Assembly: GCA_035545855.1 (NCBI GenBank)
Contig: DASZXK010000206.1
Location: 1 to 64,000, forward strand
Reading direction: 5' to 3'
DNA: 64,000 nucleotides
DNA from: DASZVB01 sp035545855
Lineage (GTDB): Bacteria; Myxococcota_A; Polyangia; Polyangiales; Polyangiaceae
Below are positions 42,302 to 51,451 of the stretch, in pieces (position 1 is the first letter of the stretch; each line of letters opens with the position of its first letter). Under the pieces are notes generated by a model. That model did no database searches. It was not told the origin of the DNA and saw nothing but the letters and a program-made list of their open reading frames with translations. The position numbers and the translations under genes were made by a program.

Positions 42302-43252
42302 ATGGGACCGCGATCGGCGCCACGAACGAGCCGGAGGGCGCTGCTCGGCGCTCTGGTCTCGATGCCGTTCGGGTCGGCGCCGGGGGTCGCGCGCGCGGAG
42401 GAAGCCCGTGGGGAGCCTCCGGATCTCACGCCGGTCGAGCTCGCGCTCGAGGGGGACCCGAAGCTCTCCCGGAGCGCCATGGTGCTCGTTCCACGCGAGC
42501 GTCGCGCGGACGAGCGCTTTCCGATCCTCCTCCTCTTCCACGGGCTCGGAGAGACGGGGGACCCGAAGATCGGCGTCCGCGCCTGGGCGGACCGATACGG
42601 CCTCGTCACCGCCGACGCGCGCCTCCGCCATGCTCCCCTCTCCCTCGCGAAGCCGAACAGGTACGTCTCCGAAGACCGGCTCGCGCGCATCAACGGCGAG
42701 CTTGGCGCGTCGCCCTACCGGGGCGCGGTGCTCGTCTGCCCGTTCACGCCGAACATCCACAAGCTCCCGTCGGAGGCGCAGGCGCTCGACCGCCTCGCGG
42801 AATGGACGGAGAGCACGCTCCTCCCCGCCGTTCGCGCCCAGGCGCCGTGCCGGGAAGATCCGGGCGGCGTCTCGATCGACGGCTGCTCGCTCGGGGGCTA
42901 CATGGCGCTCGGCGTCTTCCTCCGGAAACCGGAGCTCTTCGGCGCCGTCGGGTCCGTCCAGCCCGCGATCGGGGAGAAGATCGCGCCGCTCTACGCGGAT
43001 CTCCTGAAGCACGCGGTAGAGAAGGCCGGACCGCGTTCCATCCACATCGAGACGTCCAGCTGGGATCCCGAGCTCCCGTCCCACCAGGCGCTCAGCGAGC
43101 GCCTCCGCGCGCTCCGGGTTCCCCACGACTACACCGTGCTCCCCGGCGGTCATGACCAGATTTTCTTGAAAGAAATCGGTACTTTGGAGATGCTGCTCTG
43201 GCACGACCGCCGCTTCGCGGAGGGGCGCGCTCCCCAGGCCCCCGGCGGCTGA
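42302..43252 (+). CDS. Tat-exported alpha/beta-hydrolase (esterase)
   Basis: A 316-aa esterase of the alpha/beta-hydrolase fold. The N-terminus has a twin-arginine signal (RTSRRALLGALVSM) and AEEA near residue 30. Catalytic features: the oxyanion loop LLFHGLGETGD, the nucleophile Ser in SIDGCSLGGYMAL (GxSxGG), and the probable His in LPGGHDQIF. It resembles poly(3-hydroxybutyrate)/feruloyl-type and esterase-D-like enzymes in layout. The substrate is unknown. ATG 42302 is the first Met to give the Tat signal. Confidence 0.82.
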   Translation: MGPRSAPRTSRRALLGALVSMPFGSAPGVARAEEARGEPPDLTPVELALEGDPKLSRSAMVLVPRERRADERFPILLLFHGLGETGDPKIGVRAWADRYGLVTADARLRHAPLSLAKPNRYVSEDRLARINGELGASPYRGAVLVCPFTPNIHKLPSEAQALDRLAEWTESTLLPAVRAQAPCREDPGGVSIDGCSLGGYMALGVFLRKPELFGAVGSVQPAIGEKIAPLYADLLKHAVEKAGPRSIHIETSSWDPELPSHQALSERLRALRVPHDYTVLPGGHDQIFLKEIGTLEMLLWHDRRFAEGRAPQAPGG

Positions 43253-43320
43253 CGATTTCTTTGAACGACTCTCCGGGGACCGGGCACGGAGGGCAGGATG
43301 GTGCGGATCCGGAGCCTGTC

Positions 43321-43917
43321 ATGGCACTAACGCTCGGTGCAACCGGGACGGATTCCCTCGTGATGGACGGGCCTGCGGTCGACCCGCTCGCCGTCCGGAT
43401 CGCCGACGGAGACGTCGACGCGGTCGCCGAGGCGTACGAGCTCCACCACGCGGCGGTCCGCGCGTTCGCGCGGCGGCTGGTCGGCGACGAAGCCGTCGCG
43501 GAAGATCTCGTCCACGAGGTCTTCGTCACGCTGCCGTCCGCCATCCGGAGCTTTCGGAGCGAGTCCACGCTCCGCACGTTCCTCGTGTCCATCGCGGTGA
43601 ACCACGCGCGGCATCACGTGCGCGCCGCGGGGCGCCGCCGCGCCGCGATGGCGAAGCTCAGCGTCCATCCGCCGCCGCCCGCGCCGCCCACTCCGGAGGA
43701 AGACGTCGCTCGCCGGCGCCTCGCGCTCCGCCTGAGCCGCGCGCTCGACGAGCTCCCGGTCGATCAGCGCGTCGCCTTCGTCCTCTGCGAGGTCGAGGAG
43801 CGCCCCGCCGCGGAAGTTTCGGCCATCGTGTCTGCGCCGGAAGCGACGGTGCGCACACGACTCTTCCACGCGAAGCGGAAGCTCCGCGAGATTCTCCAGA
43901 AGGAGGCGCTCGGATGA
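43321..43917 (+). CDS. ECF-type RNA polymerase sigma factor
   Basis: A 198-aa ECF sigma factor. Region 2 (DAVAEAYELHHAAVRAFARRLVGDEAVAEDLVHEVFVTL) and region 4 (LDELPVDQRVAFVLCEVEERPAAEVSAIVSAPEATVRTRLFHAKRKLRE) are both intact. Between them is a Pro-rich linker. ATG 43321 has a GGAG 6 nt upstream; TTG 43261 would extend the protein by 20 residues. It overlaps the downstream gene by ATGA, the standard sigma/anti-sigma layout. Confidence 0.9.
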   Translation: MALTLGATGTDSLVMDGPAVDPLAVRIADGDVDAVAEAYELHHAAVRAFARRLVGDEAVAEDLVHEVFVTLPSAIRSFRSESTLRTFLVSIAVNHARHHVRAAGRRRAAMAKLSVHPPPPAPPTPEEDVARRRLALRLSRALDELPVDQRVAFVLCEVEERPAAEVSAIVSAPEATVRTRLFHAKRKLREILQKEALG

Positions 43918-44759
43918 ACGACGACGATCTCGAGCAGGCACTCCTCGCGCTCCGTGAAGAGGGAGAGCGTCCCGCGCCGCAGGCGAAGACGACGAAGGCA
44001 CGGATCCTTCGAGACCTCGCGCCGCGGAAACGGAAGCTCCGATCGGTGTGGCTCATCCCGCTCGCCGCGATCCTCGCCGGAGGCACGGTCCTCGCCGCGA
44101 CGGGGCGGCTCCCGGCGGTCGCCTCGATGGCGGCGCAGGCGCTCGGCATCGCTCCGCGCGCCACCGTCGCGCCGCCCGTGTCGCGACCCGCGAAGGCCGT
44201 CGCCGCGAAGGTGGAGCAACCTCGTCCGGAGGTGACGGCGGCGCCGCCGTCTCCCGTCGAGGAAGTTCCGGTGCCCGCCGTGTCGCTGCCGAGCGTCGCG
44301 GAGGCTCCGAGCGTCGCCGCGCGCGCGGACGTCCCGAGCGCCGCGCCGCGGAAGGTCGCTCGCGCCGAGGCCTCGGCGCCCAGGGCCGCCGATCGCACCG
44401 AGGACGCGCCGAGCGTCGCGACTTCGGCACCCGCCGTCGAAGCGCCGTCGCCGGGGGCGGCGCCACCCGCGCCTGAAAAGGAAGACACGGCGATCGCGCT
44501 CTATCGAACCGCGCGGAAGCTCCACTTCGTGGACCAGAACCCGGCGGCCGCGCTCCGCGCGTGGGAGGCCTACCTCGCGGCGGATCCGAGCGGGCCGCTC
44601 TCCGTCGACGCCCGCTACGATCGGGCGCTCTGTCTCGTCCGCCTCGGGCGCACCGCGGAGGCGAAGACCGCGCTCGCGCCGTTCGCGGCGGGCAAATTCG
44701 GATCTTACAGGCAGTCCGAGGCGAAAGCCCTTCTCGACGCGATGCCGGCATCGCACTGA
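43914..44759 (+). CDS. Probable membrane anti-sigma partner with TPR-like C-terminus
   Basis: A 281-aa protein coupled to the ECF sigma gene (ATGA). A short cytoplasmic N-terminus (1-40) is followed by one membrane helix (about 43-62, VWLIPLAAILAGGTVLAA), a long Pro/Ala/Val-rich periplasmic stretch (about 75-195), and a C-terminal region of about 80 residues with TPR-like helices (ALYRTARKLHFVDQNPAAALRAWEAYLAADP). No zinc anti-sigma motif is seen, so the anti-sigma role rests on position and topology. Confidence 0.7.
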   Translation: MNDDDLEQALLALREEGERPAPQAKTTKARILRDLAPRKRKLRSVWLIPLAAILAGGTVLAATGRLPAVASMAAQALGIAPRATVAPPVSRPAKAVAAKVEQPRPEVTAAPPSPVEEVPVPAVSLPSVAEAPSVAARADVPSAAPRKVARAEASAPRAADRTEDAPSVATSAPAVEAPSPGAAPPAPEKEDTAIALYRTARKLHFVDQNPAAALRAWEAYLAADPSGPLSVDARYDRALCLVRLGRTAEAKTALAPFAAGKFGSYRQSEAKALLDAMPASH

Positions 44760-44777
44760 AGCGAGTTCCCGAGCAGC

Positions 44778-46427
44778 ATGTCTCCCCGTTTGCGTCTCTC
44801 GACGGCCTTCGTCGTGTATGCGCTCCTTCCAGGCCGCGTGTACGCGGAGGACGGTGCACCACCGACGGCCGCGGCTCCGCCCCCGTCTTCCGTCGCGGCG
44901 CCCGCTCCGCCGCCCGACGCGAATCCCGCCGCTCCGCCCGCGCCGTCCCCCGCGCCGTCCGTGTTCGCGCTCTCGGTCGACATCGAGCCGAACGCGGGCG
45001 GGCTCGACGCCGACCGGCTCCGTGACGCCATCGCGCGCGAGGCGTCCGTTCGTGTCACTTCCGCCGTGACGTCCGATACCGCGCGCCTCGTCATCCGTGG
45101 CGCAGGTCGGCGCGCGATGCGCCTCGAGCTCGTCGAGCCCGGAGGCAAGCGCACCGAGCGGACGATCGAGCTCCCCGACGACACCGAAGCGAAGTCGCTC
45201 GCGACCGCGGCGCTCGTCGCGGCGAGCCTCCTCGAAGACGAGGCCGGCGAGCTCCTCGCCCGGCTCCAGGCCGAAGCGAAGAAGGCGGACGACGCCGCAC
45301 GCGCCGCCGAGCTCGAGCGGCAGAAGAAGGCGGAAGAATCGAAGCCTCCGCCGGTCGCCCCGCGCCCCACGAAGTACGCGCCGCTACCGCCCTGCGTCGC
45401 GCGACCGAGGGGGCGCATCCGTCCCGTCGGCGCCGATCTCGTTCCGTACGTCGGGACCTCGTCGGTCGAGCCGCCCGGAACCGTTCGTCGCTTCTCGTTC
45501 GAGTTCCTGGGCGGGCACTCGGCGGGCGTCGCCGGCTTCGAGCTCGGCTTGCTCGCTGCGTACGGGAGCGGCTTCGTCTGCGGTGCTCAGGTCTCGGGCG
45601 TCGCCGGCTGGGTGAACGGCCCGATTCGCGGGATCGCTCTCGGCGGCGTCTTCCAGGGAAACGTCGATCCGGTGGAGGGGCTCACGCTCGCGGGTTTCTT
45701 CGACCTCGCGGGACCCGTCACGGGCGGCCAGCTCTCGGGTTTCGCGGGATGGGCGGACTCCGTGAAGGGCGTCCAGGCGAACGGGTTCGCATCGGTGACG
45801 ACGCACACGCTGACGGGGCTCCAGGTCGCGGGAACGCTCGCCATGGCCGACGAGATCCGCGGCGCGCAGGTCGGCGCGATCCCCATCGCGGGGGACGTCC
45901 ACGGCGCGCAGATCGGGCTCATCGACGTCGCGCGGACGTCGGATGCGTCGATCGGCGTCGTGCAGATCGTGACGGAGGGGCGAACGAAGGTCCACGCCGT
46001 CGGCGGGTCGAACGGCGTCCTCACGCTCGCCCTCCAGCACGGGAGCAAGTACGTCCACAACTTCTACGGCGCGTCCGTGTCGGTCGCGGGCAAGGAAGGC
46101 ACGGGGTTCGGCCCGACGCTCGGCATCGGCGCGCACGTGTACGAAAACACGCGGCTGTTCGCGGACATCGACGCGCTCGCGACCGTGATGCTGAGCTCGA
46201 CGAAGGGCGGCGACCCGCAGGCGCTCTGGCAGGCGCGCGCCGTCCTCGGCGTGAAGCTCTCGAAGGAGCTCGCGCTCTATGCCGGCCCCACGTACGACAT
46301 GCTCCTCGTCCCCACGGGGCAAGCGCCGCGGGTTTACTCGCTTCCGTCGCTCACGAAGACGACGAAGACGGGGGGCGGGGATTTCCACATCTCGCCCGGC
46401 CTGGTGCTCGGGCTCCGGGGGCTCTGA
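44778..46427 (+). CDS. Repeat-rich outer-membrane protein (LA_2272-like surface repeats)
   Basis: A 549-aa exported protein (signal LSTAFVVYALLPGRVYA). The N-terminal half has a Pro-rich linker and a domain of about 100 residues (ADRLRDAIAREASVRV, ELVEPGGKRTERTIEL). The C-terminal half (about 240-410) contains a repeated GxQxxG unit roughly every 21 residues (GGQLSGFAG, GVQANGFAS, GLQVAGTLA, GAQVGAIP, GAQIGLID), as in the LA_2272 surface-repeat family. It is the third gene of the ECF-sigma unit and is presumably its target. A beta-barrel or beta-helix surface protein is likely. Confidence 0.76.
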   Translation: MSPRLRLSTAFVVYALLPGRVYAEDGAPPTAAAPPPSSVAAPAPPPDANPAAPPAPSPAPSVFALSVDIEPNAGGLDADRLRDAIAREASVRVTSAVTSDTARLVIRGAGRRAMRLELVEPGGKRTERTIELPDDTEAKSLATAALVAASLLEDEAGELLARLQAEAKKADDAARAAELERQKKAEESKPPPVAPRPTKYAPLPPCVARPRGRIRPVGADLVPYVGTSSVEPPGTVRRFSFEFLGGHSAGVAGFELGLLAAYGSGFVCGAQVSGVAGWVNGPIRGIALGGVFQGNVDPVEGLTLAGFFDLAGPVTGGQLSGFAGWADSVKGVQANGFASVTTHTLTGLQVAGTLAMADEIRGAQVGAIPIAGDVHGAQIGLIDVARTSDASIGVVQIVTEGRTKVHAVGGSNGVLTLALQHGSKYVHNFYGASVSVAGKEGTGFGPTLGIGAHVYENTRLFADIDALATVMLSSTKGGDPQALWQARAVLGVKLSKELALYAGPTYDMLLVPTGQAPRVYSLPSLTKTTKTGGGDFHISPGLVLGLRGL

Positions 46428-46468
46428 GGCGAGAACGGCGCGACGGCGCGCCGCTCTCCGCTTCGAGC

Positions 46469-46495
46469 GGGGGCGCCGAACGGCTCGGCGTCCCC
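46469..46495. terminator. Inverted repeat between convergent genes
   Basis: GGGGGCGCCGA pairs with TCGGCGTCCCC across a 5-nt loop, between the stop at 46427 and the convergent mscL stop at 46503. It has no T run. It could serve as a two-way terminator. Confidence 0.42.
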
Positions 46496-46502
46496 GGGTT
46501 CG

Positions 46503-46910
46503 TCACGCCTTCTGCTTCAGCAGGTCCCGGATCTCCCCGAGCAGCGCCTCGGTGGGAGTCGGTGCGGGCGGCGCCGGAGGCGGAGCGGCCTCTTCCTTCC
46601 GCTTGAGCGAGTTCATCAGCTTCACCATCGCGAAGACGGCAGCCGCGATGATGAGGAAGTCGAACACGTTCTGGAGGAACTGGCCGTACTTGAGGAGTAC
46701 TGCCGGCGAGCCTTCCTTCGCTTCCTTCAGCGTGACGGCGAGGGTCGTGAAGTTCACGCCGCCGACGAAGAGCCCCACCACGGGCATCACCACGTCCGCC
46801 ACGAGCGACGAGACGATCTTGCCGAAGGCGCCGCCGATGATCACGCCCACGGCGAGATCGACGACGTTGCCCTTCATCGCAAACTCTTTGAATTCCTTCG
46901 CGAGGCTCAT
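46503..46910 (-). CDS. mscL: Large-conductance mechanosensitive channel MscL
   Basis: A 135-aa channel that opens under high membrane tension in osmotic downshock. The family pattern is complete: N-terminal KEFKEFAMKGNVVDLAVGVIIGGAFGKIVSSLV (TM1), FVGGVNFTTLAV, a second helix FLQNVFDFLIIAAAVFAMVKLMN (TM2) and a cytoplasmic helical bundle end TEALLGEIRDLLKQKA. The Pro-rich insert before the end is common. ATG 46910 (MSLAKEF) is the start; the extension upstream is spurious. Confidence 0.95.
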   Translation of the reverse strand: MSLAKEFKEFAMKGNVVDLAVGVIIGGAFGKIVSSLVADVVMPVVGLFVGGVNFTTLAVTLKEAKEGSPAVLLKYGQFLQNVFDFLIIAAAVFAMVKLMNSLKRKEEAAPPPAPPAPTPTEALLGEIRDLLKQKA

Positions 46911-47053
46911 GCGAGATTCCTCCGTTCGTCTGGTCGCGCGCCCCTCTCGGCGTCGCACCGCTCGCTTCTAGCCCACGACCGCGGACGCGCCAATGTGGCC
47001 TCCGTGCTGGTCGCTCGTTCTACGGGGAACGCGCATCGGCGCGGTTTCTGGGA

Positions 47054-47083
47054 TTGACGTGAGTCGGAAACATCCCCCATAAG
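47054..47083 (+). promoter_or_regulatory. Candidate promoter of the OmpA/TSP3 gene
   Basis: TTGACG (47054-47059) and CATAAG (47078-47083) are separated by 18 nt, giving a five-of-six -35 and a four-of-six -10. The ATG at 47133 lies about 45 nt beyond the expected start point. Confidence 0.5.
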
Positions 47084-47132
47084 GGTGCCGCGTCAGCGAC
47101 GCTCGGAGCGAAGCCCGCAGGCGGTGATTGTC

Positions 47133-48716
47133 ATGAGAACCATCATGAAGACGGGATTTCTCGCGGTTCTGCTGGTGGGCGCAATTTCCGCGCGGCCGGC
47201 CCGCGCCGAATCGGCGAGCGCCTCGGTCGGGCTCGAAGGAGCGAAGGCGAGCGGGAGTGGGGCTTCGGTTCCCGAATCGACGGGCTCGCGCTTCGACGCC
47301 CCCGTGGAGCTCGGGTTCCTCGGCGGTCTGTTCCTTCCCGCGAAGGAGGCGACTCTCCACGGCGCCGACTACGCGCCGGATCCACTGAAGTCGCCCGCAC
47401 CGGAAATCGGTGGGCGGGCGGCGTATCTGCCCGTCCGCTATCTCGGCCTCGAGCTCGAGGGCGCAGTGATGCCGGCGAAGACGGAGTCCGGCGAGCATGG
47501 CGGGTTCTTCACGGTGCGCGGGCATGCGCTCCTCCAGTACCCCATGGGCTCCTTCGCCCCGTTCGTCGTGGGCGGCATCGGCCGTCTCGGCTCCGGCAGC
47601 ACGAACACCGGGACGGGCATCGGGCTCGCCGGTCATTTCGGAATCGGCGCGAAGCTCGCGCTGGACGACTTCGTCGCGCTCCGTCTGGATCTCCGGGACA
47701 CCCTGAGCGACAAGGAGAGCGGCTCCGGTACCGCGATGAGCCCCGAGGTGCTGCTCGGCCTCTCGTTCCGCATCGGCGCGGGCAAGAAGGCCCCGGAAGC
47801 GGCGCCTCCGCCCCCGAAGGTCGATACGGACGGCGACGGCAAGACCGACGACGTGGACGCTTGTCCGAAGGTCGCCGCGACGACGGCCGACGGCTGCCCC
47901 CCGCCCGACACCGATCTGGACGGCTTCACCGACGACAAGGACGCCTGTCCCAACGAGGTCGGCAAGCTTCCGTGCGGCTGCCCGCTCCGGGACGCGGACG
48001 GGGACAAGGTCATCGACGAGCTCGACAAGTGCCCGAACGAACCGGGTCCCATCGAGGGCTGCCCCGATCCGGACGCGGATAGGGACGGCGTGCCGCTCCC
48101 GGCCGACAAGTGCCCGGATCAGCAGGAGACGAAGAACGGCTACGAGGACGGGGACGGCTGCCCCGACGAGGTGCCGGAGAAGGTGAAGAAGTTCACCGGC
48201 GTGATCCAGGGCATCGAGTTCGATCGCGCGAAGGACACGATCCGCCCCGTCTCCGCGCCGACGCTGGACGGCGCCGTCGCGGTCCTGAACGAGTACCCCG
48301 CGCTCCGCATCCTCATCAGCGGTCACACGGACACGGACGGCGATCGCGCCGTGAACATGGATCTCTCGAAGCGCCGGGCTGATTCGGTGAAGGGCTACTT
48401 CGTGTCGAAGGGCATCGCGGCCGACCGCATCGAGACCGTCGGCATGGGCCCCGACCAGCCGATCGCCGACAACAAGACGGCCGCGGGGCGGCAGAAGAAC
48501 CGGCGCATCGAGTTCAAGCTGCTCGCGGAAGCCGCATCCGCCGACTCGAAGCCCGCGGCTCAGCCCGTCATTCCCGATCCGCAGAAGAAGCCGGACGCGA
48601 AGCCTCCGGAAAAGTCGGAAGCGAAGCCCGAGGGCGCGTCCGCGGCGCCGCCGGCGACGAAGCCCGCAGATTCCATGCCGGCGCCGTCCACCGTCGCCCC
48701 GGCGGGAGGTAAGTGA
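47133..48716 (+). CDS. OmpA-family protein with thrombospondin type 3 repeats
   Basis: A 527-aa outer-membrane protein. After a signal (GFLAVLLVGAISARPARA), an N-terminal beta-barrel-like domain covers about 40-225. Calcium-binding TSP3-type Asp repeats follow (about 228-350; DTDGDGKTDDVDACP, DADRDGVPLPADKCPD). The OmpA peptidoglycan-binding domain is about 360-470 (FDRAKDTIRP, LRILISGHTDTDGD, NMDLSKRRADSVKGYF, RQKNRRIEF). The last 45 residues are Pro/Ala/Lys-rich. It is coupled to the DUF481-like gene by GTGA. It probably links the outer membrane to the cell wall. Confidence 0.9.
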   Translation: MRTIMKTGFLAVLLVGAISARPARAESASASVGLEGAKASGSGASVPESTGSRFDAPVELGFLGGLFLPAKEATLHGADYAPDPLKSPAPEIGGRAAYLPVRYLGLELEGAVMPAKTESGEHGGFFTVRGHALLQYPMGSFAPFVVGGIGRLGSGSTNTGTGIGLAGHFGIGAKLALDDFVALRLDLRDTLSDKESGSGTAMSPEVLLGLSFRIGAGKKAPEAAPPPPKVDTDGDGKTDDVDACPKVAATTADGCPPPDTDLDGFTDDKDACPNEVGKLPCGCPLRDADGDKVIDELDKCPNEPGPIEGCPDPDADRDGVPLPADKCPDQQETKNGYEDGDGCPDEVPEKVKKFTGVIQGIEFDRAKDTIRPVSAPTLDGAVAVLNEYPALRILISGHTDTDGDRAVNMDLSKRRADSVKGYFVSKGIAADRIETVGMGPDQPIADNKTAAGRQKNRRIEFKLLAEAASADSKPAAQPVIPDPQKKPDAKPPEKSEAKPEGASAAPPATKPADSMPAPSTVAPAGGK

Positions 48717-49609
48717 TCGTGAAGCACGACAGCGTCATCGCGAAGGTCGCCCTGGTCGCCGCATTCTCGTCCGTCTCCGTGCTCGCGCGGGCCGAGGAGC
48801 CCGCGGGCGGCCTCATGAAGGACAAGAGCGCCTCCGCCGGCAAGGAAGACGTCGCGACGTCGGGTTTCGAGACGCAGGCGAAGCCCGACGCCGAAGCGAA
48901 GGACGTGACGGAGCTCAAGCTCGCCGCCGGCGGGCTCGCCGCGGGCGGAAACTCGCGGTCGATCTCCGCCACGGGCTCCGGAAAGTTCCGCGTCCGACGC
49001 GAAGCGAACCAGCTCACGCTCGGCGCCGCCGCGAACTACGGACGCTCGGCGCCGTCTCCCGCCGAGTCCACGAAGACGACCGTCGAGAACTACCAGGGCA
49101 AGACGCGCTACGACCGGTTCCTCGCCGGCGGCTTCGCCGTGTTCGGCGCGATGTCCGGCCTTCGAGATCGATTCCAGGGCCTCGACCTCCGCCTGAACCT
49201 CGACCCCGGCCTCGCGTACTACTTCGTGGACGAAGCGAAGCAGCAGCTCTGGGGGGAGCTCGGTTACGACCTCCAGTACGACGTCCGCCGTCAGGCGAAC
49301 CTGGACGAAGCCGCCGCGAAGGGGGACCCGCAGGATAAGACCGAGGTCCGTCACAGCGGTCGCCTCTTCGTCGGCTACTCCAACTCGCTCAGCGCGACGG
49401 CCACGCTCGATACCGGCCTCGAGTATCTCCAGGCCGTGACGGAGACGAAGAACTGGCGCGTGAACTGGGCCGTTTCCCTCACGAGCGCCATCGCCGGAAA
49501 CTTCTCCATCGCCGCGGCGTTCAACCTGAAATACGACGATAACCCGCTCCCCGGCGTGAAGAACACGGACTACCTGAGCTCGCTCAGCCTGGTCTACACG
49601 CTCCTCTGA
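48713..49609 (+). CDS. DUF481-like outer-membrane beta-barrel protein
   Basis: A 298-aa exported protein (signal KVALVAAFSSVSVLARA). The mature part consists of alternating beta-strands with aromatic residues (FLAGGFAVFGAMSGLRDRFQGL, QQLWGELGYDLQYDVRR, RLFVGYSNSLSATATLDTGLEYL, NTDYLSSLSLVYTLL), the layout of the DUF481 family of small outer-membrane barrels. GTG 48713 overlaps the OmpA stop, with GGGAGG just upstream. Function is unknown. Confidence 0.8.
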   Translation: MIVKHDSVIAKVALVAAFSSVSVLARAEEPAGGLMKDKSASAGKEDVATSGFETQAKPDAEAKDVTELKLAAGGLAAGGNSRSISATGSGKFRVRREANQLTLGAAANYGRSAPSPAESTKTTVENYQGKTRYDRFLAGGFAVFGAMSGLRDRFQGLDLRLNLDPGLAYYFVDEAKQQLWGELGYDLQYDVRRQANLDEAAAKGDPQDKTEVRHSGRLFVGYSNSLSATATLDTGLEYLQAVTETKNWRVNWAVSLTSAIAGNFSIAAAFNLKYDDNPLPGVKNTDYLSSLSLVYTLL

Positions 49610-49616
49610 GCGTCGC

Positions 49617-50393
49617 TCAGCGCACGAAGCGCACGCGGATCGTCGTGGCCGTCGACACGGCGCGACCTTCGCGGTCCCTCGGCGCGGAGAAGCGCTGGCG
49701 GCCGATGCACTGACGCGCCGCGCTCCCGAACCCTTCTCCCCGCGGGTCCTCCGAGACGACCACGACGCTCTTCGTCCCGCCGCGCTCGTCGACCACGACG
49801 CGCACGACGGCTTCGGCGGAGTCGACCGTCGCGGTCGCCGGGTAGTACCCGCGGCACGGGTCGTCGGAAGAGAGGCGGGGGCGTTCCGACAAGTCCTCGG
49901 GTCGGACGAGCTCGGGAGCGGCGGGCTTTGCCGCGGGCGCGGGCGGAAGATCGGTGTGTACCGCGGGCGCCGCCTTGCCTTCGCCCGTCGCCGTGCCGCC
50001 GCGGCTCACGACGCCGAACCCGTAGCTCGTCCCTGCCGGATCCGTCACGAAGTCGAGCGGCGCGTCGCCGGGCGGCGCGGGTTCCGTCGCGGTCAGAAGT
50101 CGTCCCGCCGCGGCGGGTCGGGGCGCTTCCGGTGGCGGGGCCTTCCCCTTCGGAGCCGCGTGCGCCGGTTCCGGCTCCGTCGTGGCCGTCGGTGGGGGAG
50201 GCGGTGGAGGCCGTTCGGCCTTCGGCGGCGCGAGCTCCACTTCCAGCGGCGGAGGCGTCGCGGGGCGCTCCGCGGCGTGGCTCGGCGTGAGCACGGCGAG
50301 CGCGACGTGCAGGGCGCCGGCGAGCGCGAGTGCGACGGGGAGCACCTCCGGTTCGTGCGCGGTTCTGTCGGGCATGGCGAGGGTCGCGCTCAC
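49617..50393 (-). CDS. tonB: TonB energy-transducing protein
   Basis: A 258-aa TonB: N-terminal membrane helix (about 16-38, VLPVALALAGALHVALAVL), a long Pro/Ala-rich linker (about 45-165), and a C-terminal domain (about 180-258) with RGYYPATATVDSAEAVVRVVVDERG and CIGRQRFSAPRDREG, the part that contacts outer-membrane receptors. It is last in the exbB-exbD-tonB operon, its GTG overlapping the exbD stop (GTGA). The operon is divergent from a TonB-receptor fusion gene, its likely partner. Confidence 0.87.
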   Translation of the reverse strand: MSATLAMPDRTAHEPEVLPVALALAGALHVALAVLTPSHAAERPATPPPLEVELAPPKAERPPPPPPPTATTEPEPAHAAPKGKAPPPEAPRPAAAGRLLTATEPAPPGDAPLDFVTDPAGTSYGFGVVSRGGTATGEGKAAPAVHTDLPPAPAAKPAAPELVRPEDLSERPRLSSDDPCRGYYPATATVDSAEAVVRVVVDERGGTKSVVVVSEDPRGEGFGSAARQCIGRQRFSAPRDREGRAVSTATTIRVRFVR

Positions 50394-50806
50394 GGCGTCT
50401 CCTCGGGGCTCGTGCCGAACGCGACGCGGGTCAGGCCGCCGTTCCGGAGCTCATCCAGCACGGAGACGACCTCGCCGTGCTCGGTGTGCTTCGACGCGGC
50501 GATGACGGCACGGAGCTCTGGATTCTTCCGGAGCTCGGCCCGCGTGCGGTCGGCGAGCGCGTGACGGTCTCGCACGACGTCCCCATTCAGCCGCGTCTCA
50601 CCGTTCTTCGCGATCGCGATCGTCCAGATCGACTGCTCGGCGTTCGCGCTCGCGGCGTGGGGGAGGTCGAGGGGCACCGCCGATTGAGCGATCAGACGCG
50701 CCGTGACCATGAACACGACGAGGAGCACGAGCATGATGTCGACGAGCGGCGTCACGTTGATGGCCGCAATGGGCTCGCCGTCTCCGGATTCGACGTGGGC
50801 GGCCAT
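50390..50806 (-). CDS. exbD: Biopolymer transport protein ExbD
   Basis: A 138-aa ExbD/TolR protein. The single membrane helix has the conserved Asp (NVTPLVDIMLVLLVVFMV), and the periplasmic domain follows (NGDVVRDRHALADRTRAEL, LRAVIAASKHTEHGEVVSVLDELRNGG). It forms the proton-driven motor with ExbB. It starts 3 bp after the exbB stop and overlaps tonB. Confidence 0.9.
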   Translation of the reverse strand: MAAHVESGDGEPIAAINVTPLVDIMLVLLVVFMVTARLIAQSAVPLDLPHAASANAEQSIWTIAIAKNGETRLNGDVVRDRHALADRTRAELRKNPELRAVIAASKHTEHGEVVSVLDELRNGGLTRVAFGTSPEETP

Positions 50807-50809
50807 GGT

Positions 50810-51451
50810 TCACGCCTCCTCCGCGCCGGGGACGAACGAGAGGAGCTTCTGCGAGAGCGCATCCGCTTCTCCGAGGAGCACCTTGATGCGGCGCTGGAAC
50901 GCGTTGTACGCGACGACGGCCGGGATCGCGACGAAGAGCCCGACGGCCGTGGCGACCAGCGCCTCGGCGATCGCGCTCATGACCGACGTGGGCGCCGCGC
51001 CGCTCGGGCCGGCCGCGCCGAGCGCGTCGAAGGCCATCACGATGCCGATCACCGTGCCGAGGAGCCCGATGAACGGCGCGTTGCTCCCGAGCGTACCGAG
51101 GATCGAGAGCCGTCGCTCGAGGCGGAGCCGCTCGGAGGTGCTGGCGCCGCTCATCGCGTCCGCCGCGGCCGTCCGTCCACGGCGCGCGGCGCGGAGTCCC
51201 GCTTCGAGGACGCGGGCGGCGGGGGATTCGGATTGTTCGAGACGCGCGCGAGCGGACGTCACGTCCCACGTTTCGAGGTAGGTGAAGAGATCGCGATCGA
51301 GCGCGCCGAAGTCGTCGTCCGCCTTCGCGAGGACGTACGCGCGTTCCAGGATCACGGCGACGCTGCCGACGCTGAGCCCGATCATCAGGTAGAGGACGGG
51401 GCTCGAGCCGACGTGGAGCATGAGGGACTTGGTCAGGTTGACGACGTTCAC
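50810..51451 (-). CDS. exbB: Biopolymer transport protein ExbB
   Basis: A 213-aa MotA/TolQ/ExbB channel protein with three membrane segments (about 15-35, 112-137 and 150-175). Conserved blocks are LERRLSILGTLGSNAPFIGLLGTVIGIVMAFDAL and ALVATAVGLFVAIPAVVAYNAF. The GTG start at 51451 has a strong GGAGGAG 6 nt upstream. It is first in the exbB-exbD-tonB operon. Confidence 0.92.
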   Translation of the reverse strand: MNVVNLTKSLMLHVGSSPVLYLMIGLSVGSVAVILERAYVLAKADDDFGALDRDLFTYLETWDVTSARARLEQSESPAARVLEAGLRAARRGRTAAADAMSGASTSERLRLERRLSILGTLGSNAPFIGLLGTVIGIVMAFDALGAAGPSGAAPTSVMSAIAEALVATAVGLFVAIPAVVAYNAFQRRIKVLLGEADALSQKLLSFVPGAEEA

